The notes: a model not told the origin generated them from the letters alone. DNA of 64,000 bases from Bacteroides pyogenes DSM 20611 = JCM 6294 (GCF_000428105.1 NZ_ATZH01000012.1:1-64000); one strand, 5' to 3'. Counted from the first letter of the stretch, positions 52,150-61,573 are shown. Numbers and translations: made by a program.

Positions 52150-53134
52150 CGACTTTCGGTGTAAATACTTCCTCACCTTTGTCGGGCAGCCTCAGCGCAT
52201 CCGGATGATTCTCGATGAACGTCTGGATGTGCCGGATTCTTTTTTCTTCCAGAATCTCGTCCACGGCAATCAGTATGCCGGTTTCTTCCACCTCGCCGAA
52301 CTCATGATTGACGGCTGTGCCAAACATACGCATCGTAGGGCTGAGGCTCATATAAGCATTCACCAAAGGAGGAATGTTATACCCCAATTTACGGATTTCC
52401 CCGTTCAGCAACTTATAATCTTCTTTAAAAGAGTCTTTACAGAATAGGGCCTTCAGTTCCCCCTCCGGAGTTTCCGGTTTCAGCGGATCAATCGGGTCTA
52501 TCAAATGTTCTTTGTCACAGAAATGTTTTTTCAAGAAATAAAGAATCATGTCTCTTCCGCGACGGTGATAGCTGGGATACATGGTGACCTTACCGAAGAA
52601 ATACTTCACATTGGGCATGACCACAGTCAGAGCCCCAAGCCCGTCCCACAAATTGTCAAGAGCGAACAGTCCTTTCGTTCCGGCACGGGTCGACTGGTAC
52701 TCCAAAGTAACGAACGAACGTCCCAACTCAATCGTTTGAGGCAAATATTTTTTTATGAAAACATCCGAAAAATGAAACATATGGGAAGTTGCAAGAACGG
52801 GAGCGCCTTCATCGTCAAAGCGCACATCGGTCCCGAGCAGATAGCGGTAACCGCCCAGTATCTCCTCGGCTTCGGGATTCCATACGATAAGCTGCTTGTA
52901 AGGATTCTCCATCGTATCGTATTCGTCGATATCCATCGAAAGGCCGGTTCCTCCACCGGCGGCACGAAAAGCTATTTCGCGCAAACGACCGATCTCCCGC
53001 ATCACGTTGGGAGCTGTTTTATGAGTAATAATGTAAATCTGATTATTACTTTTATTAGTCATTCGCAAGCGCTTCTCTTCTGTTAGTTCTGCTTTCAGCA
53101 ACTCTTTGCTCACCGGTTTTATAATTTCTTCCAT
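52121..53134 (-). CDS. glsB: N-acyltransferase of glycine-lipid synthesis (GlsB/OlsB-like)
   Basis: A 337-residue GNAT-fold acyltransferase. Residues about 50-260 carry the family's characteristic segments (REIAFRAAGGGTGLSMDIDEYD, WNPEAEEILGGYRYLLG, ELGRSFVTLEYQS, GLFALDNLWDGLGALTV, GKVTMYPSYHRRGRDMIL). In Bacteroides the GlsB-GlsA pair makes glycine lipids: GlsB attaches a 3-hydroxy fatty acid to glycine nitrogen and GlsA adds a second acyl chain. The gene lies 28 bp downstream of glsA on the same strand, supporting this assignment over the related ornithine-lipid enzyme. Confidence 0.88.
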   Translation of the reverse strand: MEEIIKPVSKELLKAELTEEKRLRMTNKSNNQIYIITHKTAPNVMREIGRLREIAFRAAGGGTGLSMDIDEYDTMENPYKQLIVWNPEAEEILGGYRYLLGTDVRFDDEGAPVLATSHMFHFSDVFIKKYLPQTIELGRSFVTLEYQSTRAGTKGLFALDNLWDGLGALTVVMPNVKYFFGKVTMYPSYHRRGRDMILYFLKKHFCDKEHLIDPIDPLKPETPEGELKALFCKDSFKEDYKLLNGEIRKLGYNIPPLVNAYMSLSPTMRMFGTAVNHEFGEVEETGILIAVDEILEEKRIRHIQTFIENHPDALRLPDKGEEVFTPKVVTPQEDCCR

Positions 53135-53162
53135 GTGCGTAATTATAGTTGTTCTATCATGT

Positions 53163-53981
53163 TTATAATTTATATACGATATCCTTTACATATTTCGCCC
53201 ACTGAGCAGGAGTCTTCGATTTATCGAACGTCTGCCAGGGAATCGGTTTGCCAAAGGTGACAGTAAAGGTTTTATGACGGTTTTTAAACATTTCATCCGC
53301 CAGATAAAGCATGGCGATATTAAGTTTAATCCCCAACGCTTTGCAAATGTTTGCCAGATTATAGAAAAAGTCGGAATTCCTGCCTTCAAAGTGTACGGGA
53401 ACTACATCCCTATGGGCCTGCACGCTTTTCACAACAAAAGTCTTCTTCCATTCCAGATCGCAGATAACCCCCTTCCTGCGCCGCGAACAAAGACCTGCGG
53501 GAAACATAATCAGTTGATCGTCGGAACGAAATCCGGCTTCCACCATTCGGGGGAAGTCTTTCGCCTGTCTCCCCGTCTTGTTAATCGGAATACAAAGCGG
53601 AGCCAGACCATGCAGGTTCATCAACAAGTCGTTGACCAGGTATTTCACTTTGCCATCGTAATGGCGTCCCAGCACATAGCCGAGCGCCACCCCGTCTTGT
53701 CCGCCCAACGGATGATTGGACACAAAAGTATACAACCCTTCTTTCGGAAGGTTTTCAATGCCTTTCACATTGACTTTCGCGTCAAGAAACTCCATGCAGG
53801 CTTCCAAAAAGTCTACTCCTACCTTATCTCTCGAATCGTTCAGGAACACATTAATTTCGTCCTGATGAACAATCCGCTTCAAATAAGAAATGAGAAACTT
53901 TGGGATATATTTATAATACTTCGGAGCTTTATCCCGAACTATCTTATCCACATCAATCAGAAACAATGAATCATCAGTCAT
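53163..53981 (-). CDS. glsA: O-acyltransferase of glycine-lipid synthesis (GlsA-like)
   Basis: A 272-residue lysophosphatidate-acyltransferase-family protein. The acyltransferase block FVSNHPLGGQDGVALGYVLG holds the catalytic His/Asp pair, followed by CIPINKTGRQAKDFPRMVEA and LIMFPAGLCSRRRKGVICD, then FGKPIPWQTF. This is the family that esterifies the hydroxyl of N-acyl-glycine, completing diacyl glycine lipid. Adjacent glsB supports it. It has a well-formed promoter and leads the two-gene operon. Confidence 0.86.
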   Translation of the reverse strand: MTDDSLFLIDVDKIVRDKAPKYYKYIPKFLISYLKRIVHQDEINVFLNDSRDKVGVDFLEACMEFLDAKVNVKGIENLPKEGLYTFVSNHPLGGQDGVALGYVLGRHYDGKVKYLVNDLLMNLHGLAPLCIPINKTGRQAKDFPRMVEAGFRSDDQLIMFPAGLCSRRRKGVICDLEWKKTFVVKSVQAHRDVVPVHFEGRNSDFFYNLANICKALGIKLNIAMLYLADEMFKNRHKTFTVTFGKPIPWQTFDKSKTPAQWAKYVKDIVYKL

Positions 53982-54006
53982 CTTTTTTTAAACGAAAATG
54001 ATGGTA

Positions 54007-54039
54007 CAAAATTAACGGTTCTTTTTTATTATTCGCAAA
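54007..54039 (-). promoter_or_regulatory. promoter of the glsA-glsB operon
   Basis: Minus strand: TTTG (54039-54036), 21-bp spacer, TAATTTTG (54014-54007). Both elements match the Bacteroides consensus perfectly; the -7 box ends 25 bp before the glsA ATG. Confidence 0.7.
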
Positions 54040-54358
54040 AAAACAGCAGAAAATATATAAACCCGTAAGTATTATCTCCCTTACACCTCGCTTTAAACCG
54101 ATAAGATAACCGAAGATTGCCCGGCAGGTTCCGATGCCGGAAAGGAAAGCGAACGCTTGGGATCACAAATAGCACCTTCCATTCTCTCGAACCTATAATC
54201 TACCTCAATTTAAAAAACAACAAGAAAAAGAGCGTTAAAAAGCAGAAGAAGCCGACCTTGTATCTAACATAAAGCGGAACGATGGCAGAAAGCTTTTCTC
54301 TCCGAAATTTCAAACTCGCAAAACACCATCCGCCCAAGAGCATCTTCTCGTTTGCTTC

Positions 54359-54505
54359 CAAAGAGAACTTTTGTTCAAGCAAAACAAAAGTTCCATTTAA
54401 GTCAAAGAGAGCCTTTATTCAAGCGAAACAAAAGCTCTATTCAAGCCAAAGAGAGCCTTTGTTCAAGCGAAATAAAAGCTCCATTTAAACAGAAAAGAAC
54501 TTTGG
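54359..54505. repeat. 44-bp tandem hairpin repeat, family locus 3
   Basis: Units beginning CAAAGAGAGCCTTTGTTCAA start at 54359, 54403, 54447 and (diverged) 54491, exactly 44 bp apart. Each unit is two 22-bp halves that form an imperfect hairpin (AGAGCCTTTGTT facing AATAAAAGCTCT). The GAGCCTnTGTTTC-type core is shared with the arrays near 22.6 and 41.9 kb. The rest of the 54040-54716 gap, about 680 bp, holds no gene. Confidence 0.8.
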
Positions 54506-54716
54506 CAATACTAAATGCGAAAATTTCCCGGACAGCCTACATCCTTCTCATTGAGAAAACATAAAATTGAGAATGCCGGAAAATAGAGAATCCGCCTCTT
54601 CAAAAAAGACGAAACAACTCGCCCGAAACACGGGTGAATGCTCACTCTACAGCTGAAACGAAGAGTGCCCGCAAAAGCTTTTAACAATCTGTTCAAAACT
54701 TCTATGAAATATTTCG

Positions 54717-54741
54717 TGGTTTTTTGTGGGGAATTGTGGGG
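54717..54741 (+). promoter_or_regulatory. MraZ operator (three TGGnn repeats)
   Basis: TGGTT (54717), TGGGG (54727) and TGGGG (54737) repeat at exactly 10-bp intervals, separated by 5-bp spacers. This is the arrangement bound by MraZ in other bacteria (TGGGN-N5-TGGGN-N5-TGGGN). A possible -33 TTTG (54723-54726) lies inside it and a TAATTTTA -7-like box at 54749-54756 follows, so MraZ binding would block RNA polymerase. Confidence 0.75.
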
Positions 54742-54783
54742 AAATGATTAATTTTACCGTCGCTTATTATATATAAGGTATAT

Positions 54784-55248
54784 ATGATACGTTTTTTGGG
54801 TAATATTGAGGCGAAGGCAGACACCAAGGGAAGAGTATTCATACCCGCTGCGTTCCGGAAACAACTTCAAGCTGCTTCCGAAGAGAGGCTTATTATGCGA
54901 AAAGACGTGTTTCAAGACTGCCTGACACTCTACCCCGAAAGCGTATGGAACGAAGAATTGAGCGAGCTCCGAAGCCGCTTGAACAAATGGAGCAGCAAGC
55001 ACCAGCTGATATTCAGACAGTTCGTCAGCGACGTGGAAGTGGTAACCCCCGACAACAACGGACGCATACTCATACCGAAGCGGTATTTGCAGATATGCAA
55101 CATCCACGGTGACATACGCTTTATCGGGATCGACAACAAAATAGAGATTTGGGCAAAAGAACGGACTGAACAGCCCTTTATGCCGCCCGAAGAATTCGGG
55201 AAAGTACTGGAAGAGATTATGAACGACCAACAACCGGAAGATGAATAA
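54784..55248 (+). CDS. mraZ: transcriptional regulator MraZ
   Basis: A 154-residue MraZ with two SpoVT/AbrB-like DNA-binding halves: DTKGRVFIPAAFRKQL (about 13-28) and DNNGRILIPKRYLQIC (about 91-106). MraZ forms ring-shaped oligomers, represses the division/cell-wall cluster and is antagonised by RsmH. The operator repeats directly upstream fit autoregulation. The gene overlaps rsmH by 8 bp, so the regulator and its methyltransferase partner are coupled. Confidence 0.95.
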   Translation: MIRFLGNIEAKADTKGRVFIPAAFRKQLQAASEERLIMRKDVFQDCLTLYPESVWNEELSELRSRLNKWSSKHQLIFRQFVSDVEVVTPDNNGRILIPKRYLQICNIHGDIRFIGIDNKIEIWAKERTEQPFMPPEEFGKVLEEIMNDQQPEDE

Positions 55249-56173
55249 AGACGAGCAGACATACCACATACCCGTATTGCTGAAGGAGAGCGTAGACGGA
55301 ATGAACATCCGCCCCGGAGGAATTTACGTAGATGTCACCTTCGGCGGAGGAGGACACTCGCGCGAGATACTCTCACGCTTAGGGGAAGGCGGGCGACTGT
55401 TCGGATTCGATCAAGACGAAGATGCCGAACGGAACATCACAGAAAATCCGCAATTCACTTTCGTGCGCAGCAATTTCCGCTATCTCCGCAACTTCTTGCG
55501 TTACCACGGCATAGAGCAGGTAGACGGCATCCTGGCCGATCTCGGCGTGTCGTCGCACCACTTCGACGACAGCCAACGGGGTTTCTCGTTCAGGTTCGAC
55601 GGCGAACTCGATATGCGCATGAACAAGCGGGCGGGGCTGACTGCCGCAGACGTGGTGAACACATACGACGAAAGTCGGCTGGCTGACATTTTCTACCTCT
55701 ACGGGGAGCTGAAGAACAGCCGTAAACTGTCGGCAACGCTCGTGAAGGCACGCGGCGCAAACCATATCCGTACCATCGGAGAGTTTCTGGAAGTTGTCAA
55801 ACCTCTTTTCGGACACGAACGCGAGAAGAAAGAACTGGCAAAAGTGTTTCAGGCGCTTCGCATCGAAGTGAACCGGGAGATGGAAGCCCTGAAAGAGATG
55901 CTGCAAGCCGCCACCGAAGCGCTCAAACCCGGCGGCAGATTGGTTGTCATCACCTACCACTCGCTGGAAGACCGCATGGTAAAGAATGTAATGAAAACGG
56001 GGAACGCAGAAGGGAAGGCCGACGTAGACTTCTTCGGCAACCTGAGAGCTCCCTTCCGCCTTATCAACAATAAAGTGATTGTTCCCGACAAGGAAGAGAT
56101 AGACAGAAACCCCCGCTCGAGAAGCGCCAAGCTGCGAATTGCCGAAAAGCGGGAAAAACCGTCAAACGAATAA
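55241..56173 (+). CDS. rsmH: 16S rRNA C1402 N4-methyltransferase
   Basis: A 310-residue SAM-dependent methyltransferase (RsmH/MraW) that methylates N4 of C1402 in 16S rRNA. SAM-binding motif YVDVTFGGGGHSREIL (about 29-44), FGFDQDEDAERN, then ILADLGVSSHHFDDSQRGFS and the catalytic-domain VVITYHSLEDRMVKN are all present. Length is typical. Confidence 0.96.
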   Translation: MNKDEQTYHIPVLLKESVDGMNIRPGGIYVDVTFGGGGHSREILSRLGEGGRLFGFDQDEDAERNITENPQFTFVRSNFRYLRNFLRYHGIEQVDGILADLGVSSHHFDDSQRGFSFRFDGELDMRMNKRAGLTAADVVNTYDESRLADIFYLYGELKNSRKLSATLVKARGANHIRTIGEFLEVVKPLFGHEREKKELAKVFQALRIEVNREMEALKEMLQAATEALKPGGRLVVITYHSLEDRMVKNVMKTGNAEGKADVDFFGNLRAPFRLINNKVIVPDKEEIDRNPRSRSAKLRIAEKREKPSNE

Positions 56174-56182
56174 CCGACCGCT

Positions 56183-56512
56183 ATGGAAGAAGAAAAGAAA
56201 AGCAAACGCACTTCGCTAAAAAGCATCTTAGGAGGAGACATTCTGGCTGCGGACTTTTTCCGCCGGCAGACCAGACTGCTGGTACTCGTGATGGCTTTTG
56301 TCATTTTCTACATCCACAACCGCTATGCCAGCCAGCAGCAGCAGATCGAGATAGACCGATTGAAAAAAGAGCTGACAGACATTAAATACGATGCGCTGAC
56401 ACGTAACTCGGAGCTGATGGAAAAAAGCCGCCAATCGCGCATCGAAGATTATATATCGAGCAAAGAAAGTGATTTGCAAACGTCCACCCATCCTCCTTAC
56501 CTCATCAAGTAA
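56183..56512 (+). CDS. ftsL: FtsL-like division protein
   Basis: A 109-residue bitopic protein: basic cytoplasmic N-terminus, one membrane helix (about 31-46, LLVLVMAFVIFYIHN) and a periplasmic coiled coil (about 48-78, QQQQIEIDRLKKELTDIKYD). It matches FtsL in size, topology and position between rsmH and ftsI; sequence similarity in this family is low, so position carries most of the weight. FtsL bridges FtsB/FtsQ and helps activate FtsWI. Confidence 0.8.
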   Translation: MEEEKKSKRTSLKSILGGDILAADFFRRQTRLLVLVMAFVIFYIHNRYASQQQQIEIDRLKKELTDIKYDALTRNSELMEKSRQSRIEDYISSKESDLQTSTHPPYLIK

Positions 56513-56557
56513 GCTGTGCGCGGGCGATTTGTAGAAACAAAGAAAAAAGGAAAAACC

Positions 56558-58708
56558 GTGGCTGTAAACAAAAAAAACATAATGACCCGTTACTTCTTCG
56601 TCATCGTCGTGATGGCGTCGGTCGGCATAGCCATTGTTGTCAAGGCGTCTTTCACCATGTTTGCCGAAAGACAGTACTGGCAGGAGGTGGCAGACCGCTT
56701 CGTGAAAGAGAACGTGACGGTGAAGCCGAACCGGGGGAATATCATTTCGTCCGACGGCAAACTTATGGCAAGTTCGCTGCCGGAATACAGGATATATATG
56801 GACTTCATGTCGGGCGAGAGAGATGAAAAGAAGCGAAAGAAAGATCAGGCGCGCCGGGACTCTCTTCTCAAAGCCAACCTGGATTCAATCTGCATCGGGC
56901 TTCACAAAATCTTCCCCGACCAAAGTGTGGCGCATTTCAAAGCGCATCTTAAAAAAGGACGGCAGGCGAAAAGCCGCAACTACCTGATTTATCCCAAACG
57001 TATTTCTTACATACAATACAAAGAAGTGAAGCGCTTGCCTGTCTTTTGCTTGAACCCATACAAAGGAGGATTCAAAGGACTGGCCTTCAACCAACGCAAG
57101 AAACCTTTCGGTTCATTGGGATCGCGTACTCTGGGCGATGTGTATGCCGACACGGCCAAAGGAGCGAAAAACGGCATCGAACTTGCTTTTGACACTCTTC
57201 TGAAAGGGCGCGACGGACTGACACACCGCCAGAAAGTGATGAACAAGTACCTGAATATCGTAGACAAAGCGCCCGTAGACGGTTGCGACCTGATTACAAC
57301 ATTGGACGTGGGCATGCAGGACATCTGCGAAAAGGCTTTGGTAGACAAGCTGAAAGAACTGAATGCCAGCGTGGGCGTGGTGGTGCTGATGGAAGTCGCA
57401 ACCGGCGAGGTGAAAGCGATTGTCAATATGATGAAGGCGAACGACGGAGAATATTACGAGATGCGCAACAATGCCATCAGCGACATGCTCGAACCGGGTT
57501 CTACATTCAAAACCGCTTCCATCATGGTAGCGCTGGAAGACGGGAAAATCACTCCGGACTATATCGTGGATACCGGCAACGGGCAAAAGCCGATGCACGG
57601 GCGTGTGATGAAAGACCACAACTGGCATCGGGGAGGTTACGGCAAGCTGACGGTTACAGAGATACTGGGGGTTTCATCCAATGTAGGCACTTCCACCATT
57701 ATCGACAATTTTTACAGCGGCAATCCGCAGAAGTTTGTAGACGGACTGAAGCGCATGAGCATCGACCAGCCTCTCCGCTTGCAAATTGCCGGGGAAGGTA
57801 AGCCGAACATCCGGGGTCCCAAAGAACGTTACTTTGCAAAAACTACGCTCCCGTGGATGAGTATCGGTTATGAAACACAAGTCCCGCCGATAAACATTCT
57901 GACTTTCTATAATGCAATAGCCAACAACGGCGTGGCTGTTCGGCCCAAGTTTGTGAAAGCCGCCATGAAAGACGGAGAAATAATAAAAGAATTTAATACC
58001 GAAGTGATTAATCCCAAGATATGCTCGGACAAGACATTGACGCAAATCCGGGAGATTCTTCAGAAAGTGGTGAGCGAAGGTCTCGCCAAGCCTGCGGGCA
58101 GCAAACAGTTCCACGTCTCCGGCAAAACCGGAACAGCGCAAATATCACAAGGAGCGGCCGGATATAAAACAGGAAGGACCAACTATCTGGTCAGCTTCTG
58201 CGGATATTTCCCTTCGGAAGCTCCCAAATACAGTATGATTGTCTCGATACAGAAACCCGGATTGCCGGCTTCGGGCGGGCTGATGGCAGGAAGCGTGTTC
58301 AGCAAAATAGCAGAAAGAGTGTATGCCAAAGATTTAAGGCTCCCGCTCGCGTATGCCATCGATACAAACGCTGTGGTTATCCCCGATGTGAAAGTCGGCG
58401 AAATGAAAGAAACCCGCAGGGTGCTCGAAGAATTGAAAATAAAAACGCAGGGGAAAATCGACGAATCGGGCAAGAAGACATGGGGAAGCGCGCATGCCGC
58501 TCCGCAGGCAGTAGTGCTCGAAAGCCGTAGCATGATGCAAAAGTTTGTGCCGAGTGTCATCGGCATGGGAGCCAAAGATGCGGTTTACCTTTTGGAAAGC
58601 AAAGGGTTGAAAGTCCGCCTTGTGGGAGTAGGTAAAGTAAAAAACCAGTCGATAGCCAACGGAACGACAGCAGTGAAGGGACAAACCATCACGCTTACAT
58701 TGAATTAA
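56558..58708 (+). CDS. ftsI: division transpeptidase, class B PBP (FtsI/PBP3) with PASTA
   Basis: A roughly 716-residue cell-division transpeptidase that cross-links septal peptidoglycan with FtsW. One N-terminal membrane helix (about 10-30, YFFVIVVMASVGIAIVVKA), a dimerisation domain (FVKENVTVKPNRGNIISSDG), and the transpeptidase domain with SxxK as EPGSTFKTAS, SxN as GVSSNVGTS and KTG as SGKTGTAQ. A PASTA domain follows at the C-terminus (VPSVIGMGAKDAVYLLESKG). No ATG lies near the expected N-terminus: GTG at 56558 (VAVNKKNIMTRYF) is chosen because it resembles the family start; GTG 56516 and ATG 56582 are alternatives. Confidence 0.93.
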   Translation: MAVNKKNIMTRYFFVIVVMASVGIAIVVKASFTMFAERQYWQEVADRFVKENVTVKPNRGNIISSDGKLMASSLPEYRIYMDFMSGERDEKKRKKDQARRDSLLKANLDSICIGLHKIFPDQSVAHFKAHLKKGRQAKSRNYLIYPKRISYIQYKEVKRLPVFCLNPYKGGFKGLAFNQRKKPFGSLGSRTLGDVYADTAKGAKNGIELAFDTLLKGRDGLTHRQKVMNKYLNIVDKAPVDGCDLITTLDVGMQDICEKALVDKLKELNASVGVVVLMEVATGEVKAIVNMMKANDGEYYEMRNNAISDMLEPGSTFKTASIMVALEDGKITPDYIVDTGNGQKPMHGRVMKDHNWHRGGYGKLTVTEILGVSSNVGTSTIIDNFYSGNPQKFVDGLKRMSIDQPLRLQIAGEGKPNIRGPKERYFAKTTLPWMSIGYETQVPPINILTFYNAIANNGVAVRPKFVKAAMKDGEIIKEFNTEVINPKICSDKTLTQIREILQKVVSEGLAKPAGSKQFHVSGKTGTAQISQGAAGYKTGRTNYLVSFCGYFPSEAPKYSMIVSIQKPGLPASGGLMAGSVFSKIAERVYAKDLRLPLAYAIDTNAVVIPDVKVGEMKETRRVLEELKIKTQGKIDESGKKTWGSAHAAPQAVVLESRSMMQKFVPSVIGMGAKDAVYLLESKGLKVRLVGVGKVKNQSIANGTTAVKGQTITLTLN

Positions 58709-58792
58709 AAAAAGAGTCCGGTTGATACATCCGAACAATAAGCAATGCGGCAGGTCAACCGGATATCGCCAAATATAAATAAAATCGGAAAG

Positions 58793-60244
58793 ATGATATT
58801 AAAAGAATTACTGAAAGCAATACAGCCGGTACAAATAGCCGGAGATCCGAATATAGAAATCACCGGAATCAATATCGACTCCCGCCGGGTAGAAGACGGG
58901 CATCTGTTCATGGCGATGCGCGGAACACAAACCGACGGGCATGCCTATATTGCGGCAGCCATTGCAAAGGGAGCAATTGCCATTCTCTGCGAAGAGATTC
59001 CGGAAAGCCGTAAAGAAGGGGTTACCTATGTTCAGGTGAAAGACAGTGAAGACGCTACAGGCAAGCTGGCTACATGCTTCTATGGCGACCCTACCTCGAA
59101 AGTAGAACTGGTAGGCGTGACCGGAACCAACGGAAAGACAACAATCGCCACCTTATTATATAATACGTTTCGTTACTTCGGATATAAGGTCGGCTTGCTT
59201 TCTACGGTTTGCAATTATATCGACGACGAGGCAATTCCAACCGAGCATACCACCCCCGATCCCATTACCTTGAACCGCCTGCTGGGACGAATGGCAGACG
59301 AGGGGTGCAAGTACGTGTTTATGGAAGTGAGCTCGCACGCCATCGCGCAAAAGCGCATCAGCGGACTTAAATTTGCTGGAGGAATCTTCACCAACCTGAC
59401 CCGCGACCACCTCGACTATCACAAAACAGTGGAGAACTATCTGAAAGCCAAGAAGAAGTTCTTCGACGACATGCCGAAAGATGCGTTTAGCCTCGTCAAT
59501 CTCGACGACAGGAACGGATTGGTGATGACGCAAAACACGCGTTCAAAAGTATATACCTATTCGCTGAGAAGCCTCAGTGACTTCAAAGGAAGAGTATTGG
59601 AATCGCATTTCGAAGGAATGCTACTCGACTTCAACAACAAGGAGATAGCAGTCCGGTTTATCGGTAAATTCAATGCATCCAACCTGCTGGCCGTATTCGG
59701 CGCTGCAGTTCTCTTGGGTAAAAAAGAAGAAGAAGTGCTCGTCGCTCTCAGCACATTGCATCCCGTTTCCGGACGTTTCGAGTCCATACGCTCTCCGCAG
59801 GGGTTCACTGCCATCGTGGACTATGCGCATACGCCGGACGCCCTTGTCAATGTGCTCAACGCCATTCACGGAGTGCTCGAAGGGAAAGGAAAAGTTATCA
59901 CAGTAATCGGAGCGGGAGGCAACCGCGATAAGGGGAAACGCCCTATCATGGCAAAAGAGGCGGCGAGAAACAGCGATCGCGTAATCATAACATCCGACAA
60001 TCCGCGTTTCGAAGATCCGCAAGAGATTATAAACGACATGCTTGCCGGACTGGATACCGAAGACAGGAAAAAGACAATCAGCATCGTTGACCGGAAAGAA
60101 GCTATCCGTACCGCCTGCATGCTAGTAGAGAAAGGAGATGTGGTGCTCGTAGCCGGAAAAGGGCATGAGAACTATCAGGAAATAAAAGGGGTGAAACATC
60201 ACTTCGACGATAAAGAGATATTAATCAGCTGTTTCAACGGTTAA
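58793..60244 (+). CDS. murE: UDP-MurNAc-tripeptide synthetase
   Basis: A 483-residue Mur ligase that adds the third stem-peptide residue. ATP loop [16 protein letters not shown], the carbamylated-Lys region, [26 protein letters not shown], and the C-terminal [11 protein letters not shown]. The DNPR sequence is the signature of enzymes using meso-diaminopimelate, so the peptidoglycan is DAP-type. An upstream in-frame Met at 58745 adds 16 unrelated residues; the ATG at 58793 is preferred. murF is absent between murE and mraY. Confidence 0.95.
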   Translation: MILKELLKAIQPVQIAGDPNIEITGINIDSRRVEDGHLFMAMRGTQTDGHAYIAAAIAKGAIAILCEEIPESRKEGVTYVQVKDSEDATGKLATCFYGDPTSKVELVGVTGTNGKTTIATLLYNTFRYFGYKVGLLSTVCNYIDDEAIPTEHTTPDPITLNRLLGRMADEGCKYVFMEVSSHAIAQKRISGLKFAGGIFTNLTRDHLDYHKTVENYLKAKKKFFDDMPKDAFSLVNLDDRNGLVMTQNTRSKVYTYSLRSLSDFKGRVLESHFEGMLLDFNNKEIAVRFIGKFNASNLLAVFGAAVLLGKKEEEVLVALSTLHPVSGRFESIRSPQGFTAIVDYAHTPDALVNVLNAIHGVLEGKGKVITVIGAGGNRDKGKRPIMAKEAARNSDRVIITSDNPRFEDPQEIINDMLAGLDTEDRKKTISIVDRKEAIRTACMLVEKGDVVLVAGKGHENYQEIKGVKHHFDDKEILISCFNG

Positions 60245-60279
60245 TGAACAGCATTAACTACTAATAATTACGCAACAAA

Positions 60280-61548
60280 ATGTTATATTACCTATTCGAC
60301 TGGCTACACAAGCTCAATTTCCCCGGCGCAGGAATGTTCGGTTACACCTCGTTCCGCGCGCTGATGGCGGTCATCCTCGCTTTGCTTATTTCAAGTATCT
60401 GGGGCGATAAGTTTATCGATCTGCTAAAAAAGAAGCAGATTACGGAAACACAAAGAGATGCTGCCATCGACCCGTTCGGAATCAACAAGGTGGGGGTACC
60501 GAGCATGGGGGGTGTCATCATCATTGTAGCTATTCTTATCCCCTGCCTCTTGTTGGGGAAGTTGCACAATGTGTATATGCTGCTGATGCTCATTACGACC
60601 GTATGGCTGGGTTCACTCGGATTTGCCGACGATTATATCAAGATATTCAAAAAAGACAAAGAGGGGCTGCATGGTAAGTTCAAGGTCATCGGTCAAGTAG
60701 GGTTGGGACTCATCGTAGGGCTTACTTTGTACCTAAGTCCCGATGTGGTTATCCGTGAAAATATAGAAGTCCATCATCCCGGGCAAGAAATGGAGGTGAT
60801 ACATGGAACCAATGATTTAAAATCGACAAAAACCACCATTCCTTTCTTCAAAAACAACAACCTCGACTATGCAGACCTGGTTGCTTTCATGGGCGATCAC
60901 GCGCAAACTGCAGGATGGGTATTGTTTGTCATCATCACCATATTTGTCGTAACCGCAGTTTCGAACGGCACCAATCTGAACGACGGTATGGACGGAATGG
61001 CTGCCGGAAACTCCGCAATCATAGGAGCCACGTTGGGAATACTGGCCTACGTGTCTTCACACATCGAGTTCGCCGGCTATTTGAATATCATGTATATTCC
61101 CGGCACGGAAGAGCTGGTTATCTACATCTGTGCTTTTATCGGAGCTTTGATAGGTTTCTTGTGGTACAATGCTTATCCGGCCCAGGTTTTCATGGGAGAT
61201 ACCGGTAGTCTGACCATCGGCGGGATCATCGCCGTATTCGCCATCATCATCCACAAGGAACTGCTCATCCCCATTTTATGCGGAGTGTTTCTGGCGGAGA
61301 ATCTTTCAGTCATCCTCCAACGATACTATTACAAATCCGGTAAACGAAAAGGAGTGAAACAACGATTGTTTAAACGGACGCCCATCCACGACCACTTCCG
61401 GACATCGATGGATCTGGTGGAATCAGGTTGCTCCGTCAAATTCACCAAGCCGAACAAGCTATTCCACGAATCGAAAATTACCGTACGTTTCTGGATTGCA
61501 ACCATCGTGCTGGCAGCCATAACGATTATTACATTAAAGATTAGATAA
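60280..61548 (+). CDS. mraY: phospho-MurNAc-pentapeptide translocase
   Basis: A 422-residue polytopic enzyme that transfers phospho-MurNAc-pentapeptide to undecaprenyl phosphate, making lipid I. Motifs GVPSMGGVIII, GFADDYIKIFKKDKEGLHGKFK (the catalytic DDY region), GTNLNDGMDGMAAGNSA and the C-terminal RTPIHDHFRTSM, plus about ten membrane helices. A roughly 60-residue hydrophilic loop (about 165-205, with VHHPGQEMEV) is longer than in E. coli and is typical of Bacteroidota. Confidence 0.96.
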   Translation: MLYYLFDWLHKLNFPGAGMFGYTSFRALMAVILALLISSIWGDKFIDLLKKKQITETQRDAAIDPFGINKVGVPSMGGVIIIVAILIPCLLLGKLHNVYMLLMLITTVWLGSLGFADDYIKIFKKDKEGLHGKFKVIGQVGLGLIVGLTLYLSPDVVIRENIEVHHPGQEMEVIHGTNDLKSTKTTIPFFKNNNLDYADLVAFMGDHAQTAGWVLFVIITIFVVTAVSNGTNLNDGMDGMAAGNSAIIGATLGILAYVSSHIEFAGYLNIMYIPGTEELVIYICAFIGALIGFLWYNAYPAQVFMGDTGSLTIGGIIAVFAIIIHKELLIPILCGVFLAENLSVILQRYYYKSGKRKGVKQRLFKRTPIHDHFRTSMDLVESGCSVKFTKPNKLFHESKITVRFWIATIVLAAITIITLKIR

Positions 61549-61573
61549 AAAAGTCATATAAGATAGTTTTCAG

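Noticed and set aside
54359..54505. CRISPR-like array upstream of mraZ
   Set aside because: The repeat units are contiguous, and the intervening halves are themselves related and repeated; there are no unique spacers and no cas genes nearby. The 66-bp arrays fail for the same reason.
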